DNA from: Istiophorus platypterus
Lineage: Eukaryota; Chordata; Actinopteri; Istiophoriformes; Istiophoridae
Assembly (NCBI GenBank): GCA_016859345.1
Contig: CM029131.1
Span: 11,081,599 to 11,145,598, forward strand
Reading direction: 5' to 3'
DNA: 64,000 nt
Shown: piece after piece, positions 32,251 through 43,384 of the stretch
How positions within the stretch are numbered: the stretch's first letter is position 1
Layout: each line of letters starts with the position of its first letter
The notes under the pieces: model-generated
Databases searched by the model: none
Seen by the model: only the letters and a program-made list of their open reading frames with translations
What the model was told of the DNA's origin: nothing
Made by a program: the position numbers and the translations under genes

Positions 32251-33611
32251 GGGCTTTGATTGTGCACCCCCCCCCTTCCTCCTCCTCCAGTCGCGGTGCT
32301 GCGTGACAGAGAAGGGAGAGGGGCTTCGCTTTGTAAACAGCCTGTAGTCACGACGGCCTTGTTGACTAGTTCGACAAAGGCTCCCCGAGTTTGTGGGGCG
32401 CGCGGCGGGTTTTTCATCACCAGCCGCCGATTGTTTTTAAGGGACCGGGGCTGAATCTGAACCCGGAGGGAAAGGGCCCAGTCGCCTCCGAAGGAAGTCA
32501 AGGTTCGGCGGGGGGCCGCTGCGACGCGTCGGGATATGTGCCTCGTTTTGGGCCCCGTTCCTCCTCGATTCCACGAGCGAGCCGGGCGCTCGTGGAAAGT
32601 GGCAGGAGGTCTCCGGCCTGTTCCGTCCGGCAAAGATGAGAGAACTGGGCTGGGAGGAGAGCAGAACAACTTCCTCTCCCCTACTTCGCTGTCAATTTCC
32701 AGTTAAAAACAAAGAAATAACCGGTTTCCGTTGACGCCTCCGACTCGTAGAACATTACGTCCTGCGTCTTAAGCTCCTCTGGCCTTGTTGTGGTTGCAGC
32801 ATTCGGTGCCACCTGAGATCTGCTTGTTTTAACCTGCGCGGTTTGGCTTGAAGCAGGAGGTCACGGAGGTCGAGGAGAAAATTCTAATCCATCCTCCAGG
32901 AGATATGAGGATTTTTTTTGGGGTGGGGGGGTTTGCATCGGCTCCGCTGGCACAGGCTGCTCTCTTAAGTCAGCCACTTCTTTTCTGTGGAGGAGGTTGA
33001 AAAGCTTGTGGAAAAAAAACCTGTGGGGGGGTGAGGTGCAGTCGAGTACAGTTTAGTAAGAAGATTTCAGGATATAAGGTCAACACTTCACCAACCAGGC
33101 ACTTTTCCTCCCTTTTTTTTTCTTTGCTTCAAATCTTTCCCTGCAAAATCCCTGCACGTGACTTCTAGTGAAAGGCTCAAGTGCGAACAGCCATTTTTAT
33201 TTATTCTATTTATTCATTTATTTATTTTGGACTGAAGGCTTGACTGCGGTGCTGCCAGAACTGATTCTTGCCCTCGTCACACCCAGGCTGGGCCCCTGCG
33301 CTAGTCTTCCTAATGGCGCGTCCCGTAGCCCTGAACGACGATGCGGTTCGTCACGTCGTCCCCGTCCCTCTGATGCCAGCACCCCCCCCCCAGCCACCGG
33401 GGCCAAGCGCCATGCCTGGGGATGACCGAGCCTTTCCCATAGAGCCCCCCCCCCATCACACCTGTGTTTCCTCCAGTCTCGCCATCTTCAGGAAATTAAA
33501 ACTCCCCTTCTTTTTAAAACTCCTTTTACATCCTGCGCTATTTCGTGCCTCTGGCATGTTTTAGTTTTCAAGGATCTTTTATTTAATTTGTCAAGTCAAG
33601 TGTCTTAGTAG
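32251..33611. other. Non-coding sequence, CpG-rich then AT-rich
   Basis: 32290-32640 is CpG-rich with frames open on both strands and no recognisable domain. 32660-33250 is unique with T-rich runs (33108-33124, 33194-33230). Poly-C lies at 33378-33386 and 33445-33454. Confidence 0.5.
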
Positions 33612-33645
33612 CCTGAAAAGTGCTTTATAAATAAAATGCATTATC
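33612..33645 (+). mobile_element. Possible LINE/SINE 3'-tail remnant
   Basis: The words GAAAAGTGCTTTATAAATA and AAATGCATTAT resemble the common 3' terminus of teleost non-LTR retroelements (AAAGTGCT-TATAAATAAAAT-). No body is recognisable upstream and there is no clear tail repeat, so this would be an old, short remnant. Confidence 0.4.
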
Positions 33646-34213
33646 TTGGTAATATTACTACAAACTTCTGAACGTGAAAAGGTGAAGCTGTGAGCGTTTC
33701 GTGCCTCCTGAGAGACTTTTCCAGTGGTCTTGAAAGTATATTTGCCATAAAGTTAAGAGTAACCTGACCCTATTGTTGTGTGTTTTTTAGTGTACTTTCA
33801 GAATGATTAGTGCCTCTGAGTGTACACGTTGACATACGGCCTGGTTTTAATGGCTCTGGGGGACGTCCATCAAATCCTGTGTAGTTGGCAAAGAGTGAGT
33901 GGCCCTAGTTTACTCGCCGACTTAATGGCGAGAATATGACCTTGCATCTGCCGAGCGTGCAAACAGGTAACAGGTGCTTTCTCTGTTTCATCCCCGCCGG
34001 TGGTCGGCCTCTGAGCCGCGGAGGCCCTGCCGATGCCGCCGTCGCGTAGTTCTACATATGCGTGTGCGGGAAAACCGATGTGGCCTGAAAAACATATGCG
34101 CCCAAACTGTTTGTTTTCTGTTTTTTTTCCTCTAAGCGTTTTCACACACAGCAGCTGTGTGCGTTTAGAGATGACCGGGCGTGCACAGGTTTTTCGTTGG
34201 GACCCACACACAC
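33646..34213. other. Unique non-coding sequence
   Basis: No simple repeats except a short poly-T at 34123-34130. Nothing recognised. Confidence 0.5.
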
Positions 34214-34225
34214 ATGATGATGATG

Positions 34226-34256
<31 letters not shown>
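34214..34256. repeat. Self-complementary (ATG)n-(CAT)n
   Basis: (ATG)4 runs directly into (ATC)n, so that 34214-34239 is a perfect palindrome and the array continues as CAT to 34256. The same DNA produces poly-Met/Ile, poly-Asp or poly-His in different frames. Confidence 0.93.
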
Positions 34257-34258
<2 letters not shown>

Positions 34259-35833
34259 CACACAGAGGGTTGGAGTGAGCGGGACACACAGGTGCTGTGC
34301 AAACCCTCCGACTGTAGCGATGCCAAGAGGATGTCCCGGACGGAGGCAGAGCGAGCGTATGGCCCACACATGTGGCGGGAGACGGGGACTCCGCTCTGCA
34401 CGGCGCTGCCCTCCGCCCAAGACGCGACGCATCAGAGTCGGCTCCACGTGTTCTCACTTGCCTGGAAACGACCCCCCCCCCTTTGGCGGCAATTTGTTCC
34501 ATTTAAAAAAGGAAAAAAAGCGGTTTGGCTAAACTACTGTCTCTGGCCCAGCCAGAGCGGCCAGGTGTGTTTCAGCGGAGCCCCGGAGTGTTGGAAGGGA
34601 AACGTTTCGGGTTCACCGACAGCAAAATGATCCCTTTGTTCTCCGAACGCCAGTAGACAACAAGCAGAACGCGATCAATTAGACAGCGGAAGTTCCGTAT
34701 TGGAAATTTTGTCCAAAATATGATCCAAAACTTTTCCTGTTTTTGAAACAGGTAAGTTGACCGATTGGCGGGGGGGGGGCTCATCAGTGTTTGGCGCCGA
34801 GGAATTATCACGCCTTATACGAGCGCCGCGGAGGTGTGAACGAACAGGCTGCTAACCACAGCACGGGTGGGAAGGCTCCAGGCGGTATTAACAGCAACGC
34901 GAGATGTCTAACAGTTAGCATCACCGATGTTGTGACATCTCCGCGGTGTTTCGGACGCATAAATATACACCACTCGATATTTTCGGCGCCCGCTCATCTG
35001 GCCGGGCGAGAACGTGAGGCTGGCGGCGGGGGAGGGGTGGACGTGGCGAGGGAAGTGAAAGAGAAAGAGAAAGGATCGGAGGCGAGGGAGAATTTTTTTT
35101 TTTTTTTTGGGTGGTTCGGAGCTCAGGATGGCAGCCAGCAGGAGAGAGAGCCGGCCAGGGTGAGCCGTCGTGGTCCACCGGCTCGGCGATCGTGGTGGCG
35201 TTGGGGGGGGGGGGGGTCTGCTGGAGAGAACATCACACCGCTTCATCGCCGCGGCGGCAGCCAACCGAGGAGGCCCAGTGCCAAGACGCTTGGCCAGCAA
35301 TCCCTCAATCCTTTGGTGTGTGTGTCACCGGTGACAGAAAAGAGGCCTCCAGTCCGAGGTGACAGCTCTTGGAGCCGCATCAGTTCGGATGGAGCGCGCC
35401 GCCTTCTGACTTTGAAACGTGCCACCGCCGCGTGGTTTGATTCGATGGGAAAAAGAAAGAGAAGGAAAAAAAGCCAACATAAATCAGAGGAATCGTCACA
35501 GATTTTGCTTTGCTCTTTGTGCTCTTTCCTCCGTTCTGCATTGTTTCATGCTAGAAACCCACGTCGTCCCTCATCCGATTTGTCACCAAATCCCGTCTGG
35601 AGAAGCAGGAACCGTCGCAAAATCTCTCCCCTGCTCGTCCAGACAGGCGCCAGCTTTTAGCACGTCGATATTTGTCGCTTATTCCTTCCAATTTGATAAG
35701 TAGTCACCTTGTGTGTCTGTGTGTGCGTTTGTTTTTTTTTTTTTTGTGTAGTTCGAGCGGTGAAACTTTATCAAAGACGTTCGGCGGGAAAAACGGATAA
35801 ATGAAGAAACGCCGTGCCAACCTTGGCTCGTTC
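34257..35833. other. Non-coding, partly CpG-rich; contains the longest open frame
   Basis: The longest frame of the window (34791-35660, plus strand, 289 codons) lies here. It crosses a T16 tract at 35093-35108 (read as Phe5), a poly-G run at 35202-35214 and purine-rich sequence, and has no recognisable domain. I read it as a chance frame in CpG-rich, TAA/TAG-poor DNA (34980-35420). A short poly-T lies at 35731-35743. Confidence 0.55.
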
Positions 35834-36030
35834 TTGAAGGGGAACTCCGCTGATTTTGCACATCAAAGTCTGTTTACAGGTCCTGGGGAGGTCTACTGCA
35901 TAAATGAAAATAAAAAATAAAAAATCTGGGAGTACGGCGTTAGGAGTGAGCCTGTCAGACCATTGTGGGTAATGTAGGAACATGTGCATGATGAAGCAAG
36001 TTGGATTCAGACTCCTGAACAATTTAGAAA
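35834..36030 (+). mobile_element. Dispersed teleost repeat, fragment
   Basis: It opens ggggaactccgctgatttt, then gcacatcaaagtctgtttac, aggtcctggggaggtctact and finally gttggattcagactcctg. From memory this order of words is that of a repeat common in percomorph genomes and often seen in 3' UTRs (ggggaactccactgatttta...). The family name is not known to me. An A-rich insertion at 35904-35926 interrupts it. The end is uncertain; similarity may continue to about 36110. Confidence 0.55.
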
Positions 36031-37481
36031 CTGATTCTTTTGATAACTTTTCTTAGTGTAATATAAAAGCATAAGTTCTATCTGGCTTTGGCTACATAGG
36101 CGATACTCGTTGGGATCAATTCTTCGGTGGTTTTATGGGATTTCTCGACGGTAAGAACAATGTAGAAATCTCCAGCCACGATCCTCTGAAGGAAAAATGT
36201 GAAGACAGTATAAGAGAATATAAACCACAGAGGGAAAAGCACATATTTCTACACAGCGGAGGCTGCGAGTCCAGATGTTTTCGCGGTTCCCTGAGGTCGG
36301 AACCTCGCCGGCCGAGCGGAGAAAAAAAAAAAAACAAAATGCCCCGACCGTCCATTTACTGTCTTGTTGAGGTGACTCGGGCCGAGGAGTCGGGGCGACT
36401 GGCAGGAGGAGGAGGAGGAGTGTGTTTATAGCATATTGTAATCCATTACGGGCGCTTTAACCGGGCCGACCTCACACCCTTTTACACGACCGCCGGCCCC
36501 CAGGAGGAAAGCAAGAGGGACTTCTGGCCTATATTTTGTTCTCCGAAGTCAAGAGCATAATTCATTGACTTATTCTCTATGTTAGATAACATTAGAAAAT
36601 AAGGCCCCAGTAATTATATTTTCTTCTTTTGAAAAAAAAACATGTTCTGTGGTGAAGAACGGAGGCTAAAATGCAAGACAGCGAGACGGATAAATCGATA
36701 TTATCCCACGATCAATTTACGAATGGGAGCCGGCCTGTCGTTCCGAGCTCTCACCCCGTGTGGAGGAGGTGTGAGGAGGCATCGGGAGGCGCAGAGGGGC
36801 CGGAGAAACGGCGAGGAGGCGTCGACGTGCGCGAGGTGGACGGAATGCGTCGGCCCCTCTGTCAGAGTGTGAATCGTGTGCGTCAACGGACGGACGGGCC
36901 GCGGCGGCACTTGGAGCGCCAGCGGCCGGGGGGCGAAGCGTGAACCGCATGTGTAAACAGGAGGAAATAGATTTTCATGTTTCACTTCTTAAGGGAAAAG
37001 GAACTTAAAAGGGCAAAAACTCCAAAATCCACAGATGATCAACAAAAAAACACCCAAAATCTAAACTGTCCCATAAAAGGGATATTGACATTTGATAACA
37101 TCCATTTTCACGAATTTATCCTTAAACAACAAACCAGCCCGGAGCTTCACTATTTCCATTTTTTTTTTCACACAAGAAGCCGAACCCCAAGCTTCCGACC
37201 TCCGCTCATCAAAAAAGCCAAAATCCACCGGGAGCTTCCCTATTTGTTGAGTTCCGGTGACGTGCAGCGTTTCTGACACCGCCGTCGGTACCGAATGGCC
37301 TGTAATTTACTTTTAAAAGATCGAGCTGGGAGGGGGGAGGGGGGGCGGGGGGGCAGGAGGCGGAAACAAGAGCGAATGAGAAAAAAGGATGGGAAATTTA
37401 GTTTATGAAGTTTGGAAATATAATTGCGGGCTGCTGAGGGAAGCAGCAAGAGAGGAAGTGCACTAGACTGCAGCGAAGGTC
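36031..37481. other. Non-coding sequence, AT-rich and CpG-rich patches
   Basis: Poly-A (36320-36333), (GGA)n (36405-36420) and poly-A (36631-36639). 36520-36630 is AT-rich and repeat-poor with GTAATTATATTTTC. 36760-36950 is markedly CpG-rich. G-rich sequence lies at 37330-37355. No exon is recognised. Confidence 0.5.
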
Positions 37482-37576
37482 CCACACACACACACTGACT
37501 CTCACACACACTCAGACACACACACACTGACTCTCACACACACACTGACTCTCACACACACTCAGACACACACACT
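37482..37576. repeat. Nested CA array with CTGACTCT and CTCAGA spacers
   Basis: CA blocks are separated alternately by CTGACTCT and CTCAGA. The pattern CA-CTGACTCT-CA-CTCAGA repeats, with one additional CTGACTCT unit. This is a higher-order minisatellite grown from a CA microsatellite. Confidence 0.93.
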
Positions 37577-37723
37577 ACCTGGGGATTGTGGCTACGGTGC
37601 TCTCCTCTTTGGCCAGAGGCTGGTAAATAATGGATGTGTTGGTGGAAGCGCAGGCAGTTTGAAATGTAAATGTGACGGATGGAGGGCAGTGTGTGCGTGT
37701 GCGTGCCCGGGTGGATCATGGGT

Positions 37724-37724
<1 letters not shown>

Positions 37725-37759
<35 letters not shown>

Positions 37760-37808
37760 TTGTGTGTGTGCGTGCGTGGGCGTGTGCGTGCGTGCATGTG
37801 TGTGTGCG
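37725..37808. repeat. (TG)n with GTGCGTGC interruptions
   Basis: Pure TG for the first 34 bp, then variant TGCG/GTGGTT units. Confidence 0.95.
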
Positions 37809-37893
37809 AGGCTGTCACTTGTGGCTGGGACTGGCTATGTGTCTAGAATGGTGATGGGCGGTCCTCTCTGAAGGGAGGAAGGAGAGGAGAGAG

Positions 37894-37897
37894 GTGT

Positions 37898-37944
<47 letters not shown>
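37894..37944. repeat. (GT)n microsatellite
   Basis: One GAG interruption at 37901, otherwise pure. Confidence 0.96.
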
Positions 37945-37947
<3 letters not shown>

Positions 37948-39008
37948 ACCCTGAACAGCAAAGAGGAGTGGACACGGGGGAGATGCGTCGGGGGGCGGCG
38001 GGTAAAGATGAAGAGGAGAAGATGGAGGAAGAGCCTAATTAGCTCTGCTTTGACCCCAGAAACCTTCAACTACAGTCAGGAGGTGGAACAGGCGATAAAC
38101 TGAGGATATTTTATCGCTGGGCGCCGGGAAGCTTTTCACATCGTCCAGCAAAACCTGCTTTTTTATTCTTATTTTACTTTTTTAAAATTTTTTGGACACG
38201 TTAAGTCCAATCATCCGTCCGTCCTCATGCATCTCTTGGTCCTGTAGCTGGATCATACTCGGCCTATTCAGGTCCCAGTAACCAAAGGCCAGAGATTTAA
38301 TTTGGAAAAGCCCTTTCTTCTACCTTCACACACACACAAACACACGTGTGGGGGGGCAAACAAACAGGAACAAATTGCAGTTGGCGGCAGCGCCACTTCA
38401 CTTCCCTCATCTGATGCTTGCTTTTTCGGATATATGCCTTCCACATGCGTCCCCATGAGTCACGGATCGCAACATGGTATTGTTTCGATTCGTGAAATGT
38501 GTAAAATAAAAATGTAGTGAGAGGAACTGGTTTCGCATTGGAAATTCGTCAGAAGTTTATTATCAATTACCGTGTTTTGATGTAGCTCTGCTTTAGGTCT
38601 GAGCTTCTGGTAGATCACTAATAACCTGACTGCGAGGACTAAAACGCAGATGGAGTTAATGCAGCTCTCGCGAATCATCATACAAACGCTCACAAAGACT
38701 TAATCAATCATTTCCAGACATTAAACGCGTCCTGAGGCAGGACAATAAACCAGCAAGTGACAGTTTACAGACTCCAAATATTCAGAGAGTGGGTCAACTG
38801 GCTAAAAGCCCCTGGTTAAAACTTTGGGTCGTCATCCACCACTGCCGGACGCGTCCACAGACGAAATAAAAGCTTCGGCCTAAAAAGAAGTTCCCTCCGA
38901 AATTTACGATTGCGACACGCCCCCACAGAGACCCGAGTCTGAAAACAAACGGGACTACGGCAAGTCCTAAGAACTCGGGCGCATGTCACGAGACGTTCTC
39001 ACCGTTTG
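37945..39008. other. Unique non-coding sequence
   Basis: T-rich low complexity at 38158-38195, short CA at 38327-38345. 38480-39000 is AT-rich and repeat-free with no recognised element or exon. Confidence 0.5.
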
Positions 39009-39033
39009 AGGTCAGGTCAGGTCAGGTCAGGTT
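39009..39033 (+). promoter_or_regulatory. AGGTC pentamer array forming AGGTCA half-sites
   Basis: Four exact AGGTCA hexamers start at 39009, 39014, 39019 and 39024, overlapping by one base, followed by a degenerate AGGTTG. Every second hexamer is separated by four bases, so two overlapping DR4 elements exist; DR4 is the established site of thyroid-hormone receptor/RXR and LXR/RXR dimers. It may equally be a chance pentamer repeat. Confidence 0.35.
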
Positions 39034-39275
39034 GTCGGTGGAGCGGCGTCCACTCCCCCCCCGCACCTCAGGGGGGAAGCTTGGAGCCCCGGCCGACCAG
39101 ATGCAGATGTGGGCCCCGGTGCGTTCGGGCCCTGAGCTGCAACTGTGCCCAGCATCGCGTCAGGAGAGTTATTAGTCCCCGGTGGACCGTTTAGCTCCAT
39201 GGGAGAGCGGCTGGTGTAGAAAGTACATCCCTGGTCTAATGCGGCGGTGGAGGTCAGCTCTAGCATATGGCTCGG
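39034..39275. other. Unique GC-rich sequence
   Basis: Poly-C at 39054-39062; otherwise repeat-free. No exon is recognised. Confidence 0.45.
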
Positions 39276-39297
39276 CGTGTGCGTGTGTGTGTGCGTT

Positions 39298-39328
<31 letters not shown>

Positions 39329-39335
39329 GTGTGTG
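39276..39335. repeat. (GT)n with GTGC steps
   Basis: TG tract with three interruptions. Confidence 0.95.
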
Positions 39336-39388
39336 AGGGTAGGAGCGTGGCGAGGATAGCGAGATGCCAGCTGGCCCAAACATGACAG

Positions 39389-39545
39389 GGGAGGGGGAGG
39401 GAGGGAGGAGGATGGAGGAAGATGGAGGAAAAGAAGACGGGAGAAAGGAAGGGGGGGGGTGGAGGGAGGGATGGAGGGAGGGATGGAGGGAGGGAGGGAT
39501 GGAGGGAGGGAGGGAGGGACAGCCGGAGAGAGATAGATGGTGAGA
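39389..39545 (+). repeat. Polypurine minisatellite (GGGAGGGATGGA-type)
   Basis: About 150 bp of nearly pure purine on the plus strand. Between 39461 and 39519 the unit is GGAGGGATGGAGGGAG, with three to four copies differing in the number of GGGA steps. The minus-strand frames read it as Pro/Ser repeats. Confidence 0.9.
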
Positions 39546-39652
39546 GGTGGGAAGGTGAAAAGCCTGGAGTGAAACAAACGTGGAGGAACTGGCATCTGTT
39601 GCCCTCCCAACCCCGGCCGTCACCACTGTCACCACCAGCTCCCATTGGTACA

Positions 39653-39866
39653 ATGTGTGTGTGTGAGTGTGTGAGTGTGTGTTACTCTGTGTGTGTGTGT
39701 GTGAGTGTGTATGTGGGTGTGGGTGCAGACATAAAACAGAGGAAAGGGCCCAGATGGTCTGAGGGGAGAGTGACAAGTGGCTGTCAGGGGATTCAGACAG
39801 CCAAGCCCTCTGCTGCTCCGCTGGCGCTCACACACTCACACAGTAACACACACACACTCACTCACA

Positions 39867-39909
<43 letters not shown>
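39653..39909. repeat. Large imperfect inverted repeat of TG and CA blocks
   Basis: Left arm 39653-39722 is TG-rich with GTGAGTG units and a TGTTACTCTG word. Right arm 39826-39909 is CA-rich with CACTCAC units and a CAGTAACAC word. The non-repeat word GTTACT/AGTAAC occurs in both arms in opposite orientation. The arms therefore share ancestry or pairing beyond simple TG/CA complementarity. The spacer is about 100 bp. Confidence 0.75.
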
Positions 39910-39911
<2 letters not shown>

Positions 39912-42900
39912 CCATCTCTTTGAAGGACCTTTACGTCCTGTGGGGCACCTGTTCATCCCAGCGCCGCATCTGTTTGTGCGACGCTCGGCCGTTTCTGCCG
40001 CGTCTTATTGGACGTCCTGCAGAAACACGGCGATATTTTTACACCAGTCACCTTTGGGCACGATCGGGTGTTTTCTTTATTTAATTCTTTAATGTTTGTT
40101 TAGCCAAAATCAAACAGGAAAAGCTGCTTTTGTTCCATTTTTGTTTTTTGGGTTTTTTTTAAATATTTGGGCTTTTATAAACAAACCAAAACTCAGGAAA
40201 CAAAGTCACATAGTGGCACAAGTATTTTTTAATTTTAGCACACGTTCGTTGACAGGAAGTCGGAACCAGTCTGAATCCTGACCACTCTCACTTTATCTGA
40301 GTATGATGTGCAGCCATTTTTTTCTTTCCCAGGCATTTAAACCTGTTATGAACACACAAGGTAACTGCAGCACGCGAGCTTTGGTCCACATGGTGGTTCT
40401 GGCTCATCAGTCAGCTTAAAGTAGAAGCTCCACTTTATTCCCTCTTTTCAGAAGCTTAGACCAACAAAAAAAAAAAAAAATCCAAGTGCTACTTTTTTAG
40501 ACACACTTTTATTATTGTTCTTTGTCATATTATGGATCGGATTCATAAGTTTAATCAGTGAGGGTTAATCATTTTTCTTTGTTTTCCTTGTCACAGGTGT
40601 CCATCGTGTTCTTTATATCCTGTTTCGCTCCCGAATAAAAATCTCCCCAACCTGGGTGCAGTCGGCCTCGATAACAAGTCGTGGCGGGAGGAAAAATATG
40701 GCCGATTTTTAACACTACCCGTAAATTTGTTTGTTTGTTTTTGCGACTCTGTTCTGTTCCGCCTTTCTACTCTCCTCTTTATGACCGAAGCTCCTTCGGT
40801 CCTTATTTCAGTCGCCCTCCTTCACATTTGGTGTCGCGACTTTGTATCTTAACATTTTCAGTTGCCGGATTTACCTTTGAATCCTTGAGGGGAGACCTTA
40901 CATAGGAACGTAAGGATCTTCGTCTCTGCTCCTCATCACATAGACAGAAACATAAAAGCAATGGACCTATATGTGATCCGTCTGAATACTGTCTGACTCT
41001 CCGATATTTGTGTCAGATTCTTTGTCCCCGTCTGTCCCACTTTTCTAAGTTTCCTGCCCTCCGACTCTCTCCGGTGCTTTAACTCCTAATGTGCGGCGAG
41101 CGAGCGAGCGACGGACCGGAAGGCCGTCGTCGCCGCCGCTGTTGGAGGGATCGTCACCGGAGCACGTGTTATCTGCCGCTCCGGAGCCATGGGACACGGT
41201 TTAATGGATAAAGCCTGCGGAAAGCCCAGACCGCCGGCCTCTTTATATCTTTATGGGTCATACACTCATCTTCCCAAACACCCCTAATACGCTTTATCTC
41301 TCACACGCCCTCCTTCTCCTCCTTCTCTTGCCACAAAATTCACACACCCACACCCACACACACACACACACACCCTTCGTATCTTAACTCGGTTGCCCTT
41401 GATTTGTGTGATGCAGTGATTTTTTTTTTCCCTCTTCTTTTTTTCCCAGGGAATTTCCTGCCCGTCCTTTTCCGAAATGAGAGGAAATGAAGGATGGGAC
41501 TTTGGGCTCCGAGGCCGCGACCCTCGTAGTCCCACAGCAAGGCTCCTTGGGATATGTAGGCGCCTCAGGACAGCGGGACACCGGGGTGGAGGTGAGGAGG
41601 GGGGGGGTACTCCCTCATCGGGAGGGACGGTATGTGTGTGTGTGTGTGTTTGAAAGGAAAAGAGAAAAAAAAAAGGAAGAAATTGAGGAGAGAAATTGGC
41701 GATGGGGGGGGGGGGTGTGGAAGTGTGTGTGAGAACGGAAAAAAAGAGAGCGAGAGGAGGGAAATTTCGTGTCGGCGAGAAAAAGAGCAAGTGAGTGTGT
41801 GTGAGGGACAGCTCGTCCTTCAGGCTCACCCCCAGGTCTTTCTTCTCGGCGACGGCGACGGCGACGGCGGCGGCGTCATCTGACTGGCCCCGGCTGACGA
41901 CCATGAAATGGCAAGAAATTCACTGCTGTGGAGCTTATGGATCCGGAGGTAGAGTGAGGACGTTGTCCCTCTTCCACTCTCTCGCTTCCTTCATCCTTCC
42001 TTCCCTCCCAGCTGCCTTTTGTTACCCCCAAACTTCGCCCCCTTCCCTCCATCCCTTCTCCTCTTTCATTCCTCCTTCTCCCTCCTTCCCTTCCTTTTAC
42101 ATTCCAGTTTTAATTATATCAACTTTGCATATGAGAAATCAGGGCGAAGCGCTTTAAAAACTACGATACCCACGATCCTCCGCGGATCCTCCCGTTAAAA
42201 TGGAGGAAAGGCCAGTCAGACTGATGGAACATTCAAAACGCTTCATCTTTTGCGAGAGTTGCTGAGTTTTATCCAAAAATCAAACCCAGAAACTGACATT
42301 TAGTCGATTTTAGCTGCAGGCTGGCTTCAGTTTTCTCTGCAGGATCATCCTCAGGTTCTTCTCGTCGTTAGCAGCGGTACTTAATCTTGGAGATGGGATA
42401 TTTCTTGCTGAAATACACTTCAGGAGTTATGGGTGATATCTCACCTTGTGTCTTTTTTACATACCTGCGCTTGTAACTGTGAGTTTTCACAAAGGCACCA
42501 GATATTTTTTTCAAACACGGTCTGGGTGTTATTTTATTATTTATATTTTTTTTGTACTCTGTACTTTTTGTAGTTACCTGCTGATCCAAGTCCTAGAAAT
42601 ACATCAGCTGTGATTCACCTAAACTTGTCTTTGAGGGAACAGGACTTTTACTCCTGGAACCAGTTGGTCCCTGAAATAGCTCCCTGTCGTTCTCATACAG
42701 AACTGTCACAGAGCACGTGGTTCCTTTCTTCGCCGCCTTCACTCTATTTTCTCATCTCGCGCTATATTTTTCCCCTGATTTTCCTTCCGCTCTCGTCCCT
42801 CCTTCCTTCATTTTCAACCCCAGTCCTTCCTTTCACTTCCATCCTCCATCTTTCCCTGTGCATCTGATTCTCTCCTGTGTCTAACACCACAGCTCCAGTC

Positions 42901-43297
42901 CTCTGTAGCTGATGTCCTTACATTGTCACGTTCTTTAAAAGTCCTTTACCTAACTGGAGGTGTTTTGGGGGGGGGGGGGTAGAAGGTCCTGATAAGACAA
43001 AACATAAAGTATATAGTGAGTCAAAACAACAACTACATCATTTTCAATTTATGGATTTATAGTATAAAGGTGTATGTTAGGCTCATTTCAGTGTCTTAAC
43101 TGTAAATTATTCCAGTGGGCATCAAGAGGAGTCTCAAGAGAGGCAACGAATAATAGAACTTCAATACCCAGAATTCCCGTCAACCTGACATCAAACGCTG
43201 GTATTTGCCAGCTTCTACAGGGGTTAAGAAAAGGCCATTCAAACCATGACAGGTTTGGTCTGTCACACAGTGAAGACTGTAAGTGAAGCTGGAGGTG
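39910..43297. other. Non-coding sequence with T-rich, C/T-rich and short CA/TG tracts
   Basis: 40130-40165 and 40467-40482 are T/A-rich; 41351-41374 is CA; 41422-41431 poly-T; 41633-41651 TG; 41705-41715 poly-G; 41847-41874 (GGCGAC)n; 42060-42105 C/T-rich; 42968-42980 poly-G. 42190-42720 and 43000-43250 are unique. The minus-strand frame 41284-41904 runs through CA and poly-T tracts and is not credible. Confidence 0.5.
41847..41874. repeat. (GGCGAC)n hexamer repeat
   Basis: Three GGCGAC copies preceded and followed by partial units, ending in GGCGGCGG. Confidence 0.88.
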
Positions 43298-43308
43298 GTG
43301 TGTGTGTG

Positions 43309-43380
<72 letters not shown>
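43298..43380. repeat. Long (GT)n microsatellite
   Basis: About 83 bp, with a GG break near 43309 and one GC at 43335. Confidence 0.97.

Positions 43381-43384
<4 letters not shown>

Noticed and set aside
34791..35660. Longest open frame (289 codons, plus strand)
   Set aside because: It crosses a T16 tract, a poly-G run and purine-rich DNA, has no recognisable domain or family, and lies in CpG-rich sequence where stop codons are rare.
37482..37576. CRISPR-like alternation of repeats and spacers
   Set aside because: Units are CA microsatellite with 6-8 bp linkers, too short and too simple for CRISPR, and the sequence is vertebrate.
39027..39776. 249-codon minus-strand frame rich in His/Thr and Pro/Ser
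   Set aside because: It is a translation of CA repeats and the polypurine minisatellite; two other phases over the same DNA are equally open.
41284..41904. 206-codon minus-strand frame
   Set aside because: Composed of CA, poly-T, GA and GGCGAC repeat translations.
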